From: an uncultured Clostridia bacterium
GTDB taxonomy: Bacteria; Bacillota; Clostridia; Christensenellales; UBA1242
Reading direction: 5' to 3'
Length of the DNA: 7,265 bases
Assembly (NCBI GenBank): GCA_947303145.1
Contig: CAMYXB010000051.1
Coordinates: 1-7,265, forward strand
How positions within the stretch are numbered: position 1 is the first letter of the stretch; the number at the start of each line of letters is the position of its first letter. Below, piece after piece: positions 1-3,579 of the stretch. The notes below the pieces were generated by a model. That model was not told the origin of the DNA. It saw only the letters and a list, made by a program, of their open reading frames with translations, and ran no database searches. The translations under genes and the position numbers were made by a program.

Positions 1-1409
1 AATGCACCTATCTCAATGGCGCTAAATGGAAGGAGAGATATGTTGTAATTAACATAAATTATCCCCTCAAGAAAGACTCTAGGGACTATATAGATAAACT
101 TCATAAATGGCAAAATAAGAACAAAAATATTGACTACAAAGAAAATATTGTAGAAAAATGAAAACGCAGGTATTAAAAGGATATTGGCAAGTATAGAATA
201 AGTAGGCAAGGCGGATAACACTGCCATTATAGGCAAAATGCCTATTTGTGCACTAATGGTGATAAAAATCAATGAAAAAATCTTTTGCAAAATATTGTGT
301 TTGAATTTAATCTTGGCTAAAATGGGAGAAAGAAGCAAAATACCAAACACCGCCCCAAAAGATAACAGAAAACCATAACTATATACATTAAAAGGATTGA
401 AAAATAGCAGTATAACACCCGCTAGGCTGATGGAATGAATGGGGTCATAGTGCCTAGAAAAGAGCCTACCTAAAAGAAATGTAAGCGTCATAATGCTGGC
501 TCTAACTGTCGATGGAGAAAAGGAACAGAGAGCAGAAAAAATAAAAAGAAAAGCAAATGTGATGATGAAATTGACATATTCCTTGAGATGCATCTTCCTA
601 AGTATGAAACTAAGTAGTAATGCTATAAGAGAAATATGCAAGCCGGATACTGCGAAAATGTGGGCCACTCCCGTAGTCCTAAATGACGACATGATATTCT
701 CTTCTACACCATCTTTCTCACCGTATAGCACGGCATAGGCTATCTGCCCTCTACTCTCTCCAAAGGCGGAAATAATAAGTTCTTTGTTATAACTCCTAAA
801 CTTTTCAAGTAAGTCGCTCTCGTCACCAAGATTAAATACATTTTCCCCACTCACCGCCTCATCTGTCTCATATCTTATGTTCCTTGTGAGAATGTATGTG
901 TCTATCTCCCCACTACTTTTCAATATATCTACGAAAGATAGTTTGCAATCAAAGAAAATCCTGCTATGCTCTTTGAGTATTTCGTCCTCATCATCTATGA
1001 AAATGGTGGCTACAACATTGCCATTTAGCGTCCTTTTGTTGTTATTCTCATCAATTATTTGACACTTGGTCAGAGTCACCGTCCTACCCTTAGAAGAAAA
1101 AGACTCGACACTTGCCACCTTCCCATACAGTGTGACAGAAGCCCCGTTTATAGAAGTATCAGTATAATTGGTGACAAAAATAGCAGAGTAAAGGGAGACA
1201 AAAAGTAAAAAAGCCAATACAAAAGCAAATAGAATAAAGCGCCTTTTGAATGCTATGTAAACAATAAACAAAATAGGCAACAAAAAGAAAAATAAATAAT
1301 ATAAACTGGAAAAGCACTTGCAAGTAAAATACACACTGCACATAGCGAGCAAAAATGTGAATAATAATGGCCTAAAATTAAAAAATTTGACCTTTTTTGC
1401 CTTTTCCAT
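1..1409 (-). CDS. comEC: ComEC/Rec2 competence DNA-uptake channel, N-terminal 469 residues (runs off left edge)
   Basis: ComEC is the polytopic membrane channel that takes single-stranded DNA into the cytoplasm during natural transformation. The frame stays open from the ATG at 1409 to the window edge, giving 469 codons with no stop. Residues 12-80 hold several hydrophobic segments, followed by a soluble beta-rich stretch (about 85-190), the layout of the ComEC N-terminal domain (DUF4131). The Competence-domain signature is clear: TGVAHIFAVSGLHIS at 246-260, then STVRASIMTL (300-309), NPFNVYSYGFLLSFGAV (338-354) and more membrane helices to 465. An in-frame TAA lies four codons upstream, so ATG 1409 is the first possible start; no Shine-Dalgarno precedes it. 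Family members usually continue into further helices and often a metallo-beta-lactamase-like domain, which would lie to the left. Whether the gene is intact, and whether the organism is competent, cannot be judged here. Confidence 0.93.
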   Translation of the reverse strand, partial: MEKAKKVKFFNFRPLLFTFLLAMCSVYFTCKCFSSLYYLFFFLLPILFIVYIAFKRRFILFAFVLAFLLFVSLYSAIFVTNYTDTSINGASVTLYGKVASVESFSSKGRTVTLTKCQIIDENNNKRTLNGNVVATIFIDDEDEILKEHSRIFFDCKLSFVDILKSSGEIDTYILTRNIRYETDEAVSGENVFNLGDESDLLEKFRSYNKELIISAFGESRGQIAYAVLYGEKDGVEENIMSSFRTTGVAHIFAVSGLHISLIALLLSFILRKMHLKEYVNFIITFAFLFIFSALCSFSPSTVRASIMTLTFLLGRLFSRHYDPIHSISLAGVILLFFNPFNVYSYGFLLSFGAVFGILLLSPILAKIKFKHNILQKIFSLIFITISAQIGILPIMAVLSALPTYSILANILLIPAFSFFYNIFFVVNIFVLILPFMKFIYIVPRVFLEGIIYVNYNISLLPFSAIEIGA

Positions 1410-1676
1410 AACGAAATTTTACAATAAAAGTGTGATTTAGTCAAAATAAATTTCTTCAAACAATCAAAATAAAAAAGATAAACATTATAATAAAACAAAG
1501 CAAATAAGGAATGCTAAAACAAAGCATAAACTAAATAAAAATTAGAACAAAAAAATAAGTATAGAACTAAAACTACAAAAACGAAAAAAAATAATAAAGA
1601 CAAATTAATAATAAAAAACGTAAAAAAAACATATATCAAAAAAAGAAAATAATAATAAAAAAAGTTGAAAAAACTA
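1410..1676. other. Gene-free, extremely A-rich spacer between comEC and the tRNA
   Basis: I see no gene here. It holds the comEC promoter at its left end and, at its right end, the approach to the tRNA promoter. By hand count, 1561-1680 is about 67% A, 17% T and 15% G+C on the plus strand, so it is strand-asymmetric rather than merely AT-rich. A 12-base direct repeat (TAAAACAAAGCA) occurs at 1491-1502 and 1515-1526. The minus-strand open frames across it are Phe/Tyr/Leu-rich by-products of the poly-A composition. Confidence 0.75.
1416..1444 (-). promoter_or_regulatory. Sigma-A-type promoter of comEC, probably giving a leaderless mRNA
   Basis: On the minus strand TTGACT (1444-1439) and TAAAAT (1421-1416) are separated by exactly 17 bases, close to the vegetative consensus. 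Only six bases (TTCGTT) separate the -10 box from the comEC ATG, so the expected start of transcription falls on or beside the A of the ATG. This agrees with the absence of any ribosome binding site. The boxes are seen directly; leaderless transcription is inferred. Confidence 0.7.
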
Positions 1677-1705
1677 TTGCAATTTTGTGAAACATTTGAT
1701 ATGAT
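1677..1705 (+). promoter_or_regulatory. Promoter of the tRNA-Glu gene
   Basis: TTGCAA (1677-1682) and TATGAT (1700-1705) are spaced by 17 bases. Transcription would start near 1712, about 13 bases before the mature tRNA 5' end, leaving a short leader of the kind RNase P removes. No other good promoter lies between the A-rich spacer and the tRNA. Confidence 0.65.
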
Positions 1706-1724
1706 ATACATCGTAAATCAATTT

Positions 1725-1799
1725 GCCATCATAGTATAAGGGTTAGTACGCTGGCCTCTCACGCCGGTAATGAGGGTTCGAATCCCTCTGGTGGTACCA
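1725..1799 (+). tRNA. tRNA-Glu (anticodon CTC), CCA encoded
   Basis: The 75 bases fold into a full cloverleaf. The acceptor stem is 1725-1731 with 1789-1795; the D-arm stem is GTA (1734-1736) with TAC (1747-1749) and has GG in the loop. The anticodon stem is 1751-1755 with 1763-1767, enclosing loop CTCTCAC; anticodon CTC (1758-1760) reads GAG. The T-arm is GAGGG / TTCGAAT / CCCTC (1772-1788), followed by discriminator A and CCA (1797-1799). The D-stem U11-A24 pair agrees with known tRNA-Glu identity elements. Slightly odd features are G-U wobbles at the first (1-72) and fifth acceptor pairs. It is a single tRNA with its own promoter and terminator, not part of a visible tRNA array. Confidence 0.95.
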
Positions 1800-1831
1800 A
1801 AAGAAAAAAGCACTCGAAAGAGTGTTTTTTT
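1780..1831 (+). repeat. Direct repeat copy A: tRNA-Glu 3' end plus terminator
   Basis: This segment runs from GAATCCCTC in the tRNA T-arm through the CCA end and the GAAA-loop terminator. Copy B (2081-2125) repeats it with two differences: the seven bases TGGTGGT (1789-1795, the 3' acceptor strand) are absent, and the A-run before the terminator is GAAGAAAAG rather than GAAAAAAG. Confidence 0.7.
1804..1831 (+). terminator. Intrinsic terminator of tRNA-Glu
   Basis: A CACTC/GAGTG stem (1811-1815 with 1820-1824) is capped by a GAAA tetraloop. It is preceded by an A run and followed by seven T residues, beginning about five bases after the CCA end. The flanking A and T runs extend the stem. The same hairpin recurs at 2106-2119. 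Confidence 0.88.
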
Positions 1832-1833
1832 CT

Positions 1834-2100
1834 TTAGTGACACAAGAGGGGCCTATTGAGGTGAGCGTAAAAGGGAGTTGCAATATATAAAGGACTCCCA
1901 TTGCGAACAAAGTGAGTGATGGGAAGGAGGAACATATCGCTATGGCCAAGAGTGCTGACATGGTCAGCCAGGCCCCACAGCGATATGTGACGAAGCGACC
2001 GGCATGATAGCCTAACGAAAAATATAAACAAGTTTGTTTTAGACTGATTTTAGGCTGAGTGACAAAATATGAGGCGGAGTGAATCCCTCACCAAAAGAAG
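1834..2100 (+). ncRNA. Candidate structured RNA or hairpin-rich repeat element, unrecognised
   Basis: This stretch lies between two near-identical terminators and has no convincing gene. It is much richer in G+C than its surroundings (35 of 60 bases in 1921-1980) and packed with stems. These are GGGAGT/ACTCCC (1873-1878, 1894-1899); a long hairpin with perfect 10-bp arms (1932-1941, 1979-1988), inner GGCC/GGCC and apical GCTGAC/GTCAGC (1954-1959, 1963-1968); an 8-pair stem (2008-2015, 2050-2057) enclosing AAACA/TGTTT; and TGAGG/CCTCA (2070-2074, 2086-2090). GGTGAG (1860-1865) could pair with CTCACC (2087-2092) to close the whole. It ends in an intrinsic terminator. It does not match what I remember of tmRNA, RNase P RNA, SRP RNA, 6S RNA or a group II intron domain V. 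I see no good promoter of its own, so it could be made by read-through from the tRNA, or be a DNA-level mobile repeat rather than an RNA gene. Confidence 0.4.
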
Positions 2101-2125
2101 AAAAGCACTCGAAAGAGTGTTTTTT
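2081..2125 (+). repeat. Direct repeat copy B: tRNA tail lacking the acceptor strand, plus terminator
   Basis: GAATCCCTC at 2081-2089 is followed directly by ACCAAAAGAA and then the same CACTC-GAAA-GAGTG hairpin as after the tRNA. Bases upstream (GAGG at 2071-2074) could imitate the 5' side of a T-arm. A duplicated tRNA 3' end with its flank is what integration at a tRNA, or decay of a second tRNA copy, can leave. No integrase gene is in the window, so the origin is inferred. Confidence 0.6.
2101..2125. terminator. Intrinsic terminator shared by the structured region (+) and the XRE gene (-)
   Basis: The stem CACTC/GAGTG (2106-2110, 2115-2119) with a GAAA loop is followed on the plus strand by six T. 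On the minus strand the same stem is followed by CTTTTCTTC and lies four bases beyond the regulator's stop codon. It can therefore end transcription arriving from both sides. Confidence 0.8.
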
Positions 2126-2128
2126 ATT

Positions 2129-2332
2129 CTAATCTTCCAATCCAAGTAGATAATCTGTCGTCACTCCAAAAAATATCGCAATTTCCTTAATATATGATAT
2201 TTTGGGCTCATTTATTTCGTTCTCCCAATTAGAAATTGTGGCATCAGTCGTTCCTATATGTTTTGCTAGTTGTTTCATAGAGAGCCTTTTTTCTTCTCTA
2301 AGTTCTCTTAGCCTATTTGCAAATATTCTCAT
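2129..2332 (-). CDS. XRE/Cro-family helix-turn-helix repressor (67 aa)
   Basis: This is a minimal DNA-binding protein consisting of a single HTH_3 domain with no sensor or peptidase part. The helix-turn-helix lies at about residues 18-39 (SMKQLAKHIG, then TTDATISNWENE), with the recognition helix at about 30-38. The usual C-terminal signature FFGVTTDYLLG is at 54-64. Such one-domain Cro/XRE proteins bind dyad operators as dimers. ATG 2332 is the first start after an in-frame stop at 2342-2344; no Shine-Dalgarno is visible upstream, only an AT repeat. It is transcribed away from the small zinc-ribbon gene (84 bases between the start codons). Two copies of a 16-bp dyad lie in that gap, one between its own promoter elements, so autoregulation together with control of the divergent gene is likely. 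Its ligand or inducer is unknown; small regulators of this type are frequent in phages, integrative elements and toxin-antitoxin loci. Confidence 0.92.
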   Translation of the reverse strand: MRIFANRLRELREEKRLSMKQLAKHIGTTDATISNWENEINEPKISYIKEIAIFFGVTTDYLLGLED

Positions 2333-2338
2333 ATATAT

Positions 2339-2344
2339 ATTTTA
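2339..2344 (-). promoter_or_regulatory. Probable -10 box of the XRE gene
   Basis: TAAAAT on the minus strand lies six bases (ATATAT) before the ATG, the same -10 box and spacing as in front of comEC. The -35 region is poor: ACATTT at 17-base spacing. The first operator fills the space between the two boxes. A leaderless or near-leaderless transcript would fit the lack of a ribosome binding site, but the promoter call is weaker than for comEC. Confidence 0.4.
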
Positions 2345-2359
2345 CTAAGAAATCCTAGT
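2344..2359. promoter_or_regulatory. Operator 1 (16-bp dyad) for the adjacent XRE repressor
   Basis: ACTAAGAAATCCTAGT is a dyad with arms ACTA/TAGT and inner GA/TC. It shares the pattern ACTA-N-GAA-N-TC-N-TAGT with operator 2, starting 28 bases away. The outer arms here extend to TTTTACTA/TAGTAAAA (2340-2347, 2356-2363). It occupies the spacer of the presumed XRE promoter. Binding by this repressor is inferred from position and symmetry. Confidence 0.7.
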
Positions 2360-2366
2360 AAAATGT

Positions 2367-2395
2367 TTGACACTACGAATTCTTAGTGATGCAAT
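2367..2395 (+). promoter_or_regulatory. Promoter of the small zinc-ribbon gene
   Basis: A perfect -35 box TTGACA (2367-2372) is followed after 17 bases by TGCAAT (2390-2395), with an extended -10 TGA (2387-2389) directly before it. Transcription would begin near 2402, leaving a leader of about 15 bases that carries the ribosome binding site. The promoter is overlapped by operator 2. Confidence 0.7.
2372..2387. promoter_or_regulatory. Operator 2 (16-bp dyad) over the zinc-ribbon gene promoter
   Basis: ACTACGAATTCTTAGT matches operator 1 at 13 of 16 positions, and the differences fall at the non-conserved N positions. It starts at the last base of the TTGACA -35 box and fills the spacer up to the -10 box, so a bound repressor would block RNA polymerase on the plus-strand gene. 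Confidence 0.7.
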
Positions 2396-2416
2396 ATTCA
2401 AAGAGGAGGATTTTTT

Positions 2417-2593
2417 ATGAAGTGTATGAATTGTGGTAAAGAAATTATGCATTTTATGACAAAAGATAAAATTCCAGCATGGGCAAAAATATGTGCAATA
2501 ATATTTTTCCCACTTGGACTTTTTTGTCTCACTGCCAGAAAAAAAGAACATTATTTTATTTGTGATGAATGCGGCTATACTTATGAACAATAA
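2417..2593 (+). CDS. Small zinc-ribbon membrane protein (58 aa), unknown function
   Basis: This gene is easily missed because of its length. ATG 2417 follows the ribosome binding site GAGGAGGA (2403-2410) at a six-base distance, and the frame ends at TAA 2591-2593. The protein starts with a CxxC knuckle (C3-M-N-C6) and ends with a second one (C49-D-E-C52-G), the four-cysteine arrangement of a zinc ribbon. Between them lies a hydrophobic segment, about residues 25-40, with a Pro-Leu-Gly turn (32-34), followed by a basic stretch (R41-K43). The two knuckles could meet if the segment forms a re-entrant hairpin or lies on the membrane surface; with one full crossing they would sit on opposite sides. 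It has its own promoter, is opposed by the XRE gene through twin operators, and ends before a bidirectional terminator. I recognise the architecture but not the function; a membrane-active or signalling peptide is possible. Confidence 0.82.
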   Translation: MKCMNCGKEIMHFMTKDKIPAWAKICAIIFFPLGLFCLTARKKEHYFICDECGYTYEQ

Positions 2594-2655
2594 TTATTTG
2601 TTTTTTTAACTAATTGCATTACTTTTCCATATTATTGACCACTATTGTTCAGTCA

Positions 2656-2706
2656 AAAAGCAGAGCGTAACACCGAAGGGTAGGTTATACACTTGCTCTG
2701 TTTTTT
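2656..2706. terminator. Bidirectional intrinsic terminator between convergent genes
   Basis: The stem CAGAGC/GCTCTG (2661-2666 with 2695-2700) has inner pairings GTA/TAC and ACC/GGT around a short loop. It is bordered by an A-rich run on the left and six T on the right; on the minus strand the stem is followed by CTTTTTG. It separates the plus-strand zinc-ribbon gene from the minus-strand acidic-protein gene and suits both. Confidence 0.82.
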
Positions 2707-2760
2707 ATTTAGTTATCAATTAGCAATTTTCATATGTTAAAAATACTAATCTATGTCGTT

Positions 2761-2964
2761 TTAATCGCTATAAATGCCGTAATCGTGAACGGTACCATCT
2801 GGATGTTCAGTATGATGCCCTACCTCTATTCCATTAACTTTGGTTTGCTCCACATAATCTACACCAGAATTATCAGACCTCTCATAAACAACCTGATTTA
2901 TCTCAACTTCATTACCCTCCTCATCGGTATACGTCGTTGTCTCCTTATAATAGTTATCTGTCAT
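2761..2964 (-). CDS. Small very acidic protein (67 aa), unknown
   Basis: I do not recognise this protein. It has 16 Asp/Glu against only 3 Lys/Arg, no cysteine, no hydrophobic segment and no signal peptide. It should therefore be a soluble cytoplasmic, probably beta-rich protein: alternating stretches such as EVEINQVVYER (19-29) and DYVEQTKVNGIEVG (36-49) look like strands. Four histidines cluster at 50-60 (HHTEH and VH). The ATG follows the methyltransferase TAA without a gap (TAAATG), and the strongest ribosome binding site in the window, AAAGGAGGTG (2980-2971), sits inside the last codons of that gene at a good distance. The gene is thus real and should be expressed efficiently from the same mRNA. 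It ends before the bidirectional terminator. Its role, possibly linked to the methyltransferase, is unknown. Confidence 0.8.
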   Translation of the reverse strand: MTDNYYKETTTYTDEEGNEVEINQVVYERSDNSGVDYVEQTKVNGIEVGHHTEHPDGTVHDYGIYSD

Positions 2965-3498
2965 TTACAACACCTCCTTTTTATTTATTATAAAATCTTC
3001 AGATACCTTGTATGCTGCAATCGCCAAACTAGTGGCTACATTCATTGAAGAATTATTCCCATACATTTCAATATGACAGGAAAGTGGGACCTTGCTCAAT
3101 ATTTTGTCACTGACACCATCTTTTTCGTTGCCGACAATCAAGGCAACTTTTTTTATATCCGCAAAATTGATTTCTCTCAATGGCTGACTGGTAGAGGTAA
3201 TTTCAACATTCACTGGAGTATAGCCTAGCGTCTCTACTTCATTTAGGGCTTCTTCCTCGCTATTATATATTGTATAGGGGGTGGTTTTTTCACAATTTCT
3301 GGCTGTTTTTTCTATTTTTTTATAATCCAACTCATTTTCGCTGATAATAATAAGTTTCTCTATATTGAAGGCATCGGCAATTCTAAATGCAGAGCCAATG
3401 TTTTCTGCATGCACTAGGTTATCTAAAACAAAAATTATGTCATTTTTATTTTGCTTTTGTTTTTGCTTAAATTCATAATGGTTAAGTTGTTTTTGCAC
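2965..3498 (-). CDS. TrmH-family (SPOUT) RNA 2'-O-methyltransferase
   Basis: SPOUT enzymes use S-adenosylmethionine to methylate the ribose of a tRNA or rRNA nucleotide and work as dimers with a deep trefoil knot. All three family motifs are visible: motif 1 ENIGSAFR (32-39, with the conserved Asn and Arg39), motif 2 IVGNEKDGVSDKIL (121-134), and motif 3 IEMYGNNSSMNVATSLAIAAY (143-163), which forms the cofactor knot. At 177 residues it is essentially just the catalytic domain, as in short TrmH-like tRNA methylases, without the N-terminal substrate-binding domain of RlmB types. The target nucleotide cannot be told from sequence. The start is GTG (3498) with AAGGA nine bases upstream. It has its own likely promoter, 81 bases after ftsW, and is directly followed by the acidic-protein gene. 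Confidence 0.92.
   Translation of the reverse strand: MQKQLNHYEFKQKQKQNKNDIIFVLDNLVHAENIGSAFRIADAFNIEKLIIISENELDYKKIEKTARNCEKTTPYTIYNSEEEALNEVETLGYTPVNVEITSTSQPLREINFADIKKVALIVGNEKDGVSDKILSKVPLSCHIEMYGNNSSMNVATSLAIAAYKVSEDFIINKKEVL
2971..2980 (-). promoter_or_regulatory. Strong ribosome binding site of the acidic protein, inside the methyltransferase gene
   Basis: AAAGGAGGTG complements the 16S rRNA tail almost completely. Its AGGAGG core ends eight bases before the ATG at 2964, which fixes that start. Because it overlaps the last codons of the upstream gene, translation of the two is probably coupled. Confidence 0.85.
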
Positions 3499-3513
3499 GC
3501 CTCTTATTCCTTT

Positions 3514-3544
3514 ATTATACGTTTAGTTTAACATACTAATACAA
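3514..3544 (-). promoter_or_regulatory. Probable promoter of the methyltransferase/acidic-protein pair
   Basis: A perfect TATAAT (3519-3514) is preceded by TTGTAT (3544-3539) at a somewhat long 19-base spacing. The expected transcription start would lie only about ten bases before the GTG, a very short leader. The -10 box is convincing; the -35 box is only fair. Confidence 0.5.
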
Positions 3545-3577
3545 AAATGTAAATAATATTTATTCAAAAATACATTT
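3545..3577 (-). terminator. Weak AT-rich inverted repeat after ftsW, possible terminator
   Basis: AAATGTA (3545-3551) and TACATTT (3571-3577) form a 7-bp stem just past the ftsW stop, followed on the minus strand by a short T-rich stretch. The stem has a single G-C pair and a 19-base loop, so it would terminate poorly, and its end overlaps the next promoter. Partial read-through from ftsW is likely. Confidence 0.3.
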
Positions 3578-3579
3578 CA

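Noticed and set aside
1491..1526. 12-base direct repeat TAAAACAAAGCA as an iteron or CRISPR-like unit.
   Set aside because: There are only two copies in A-rich low-complexity DNA, with no further units or partner genes.
1159..1711. Several Phe/Tyr/Leu-rich minus-strand frames between 1159 and 1711.
   Set aside because: The ones below 1409 are out of frame with the clear comEC product, and the rest are translations of the A-rich spacer. No start signals are seen.
1743..2031. Minus-strand reading frames across the tRNA and the structured region (72 and 65 codons).
   Set aside because: One reads antisense through the tRNA-Glu gene and its terminator; the other lies antisense across the hairpins. 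Neither has a ribosome binding site or recognisable domain, and stems with repeated motifs explain the open frames.
1858..2092. Group II intron, tmRNA or integron attC site in the structured region.
   Set aside because: A GTGAG near 1861 and a GCCTAAC at 2010-2016 hint at intron and attC ends, but there is no domain V hairpin, no tmRNA tag or tRNA-like domain, and no GTTRRRY partner site.
2734..3048. Plus-strand 104-codon hydrophobic frame.
   Set aside because: It lies antisense to the acidic-protein gene and the end of the methyltransferase, both better supported by motifs and ribosome binding sites.
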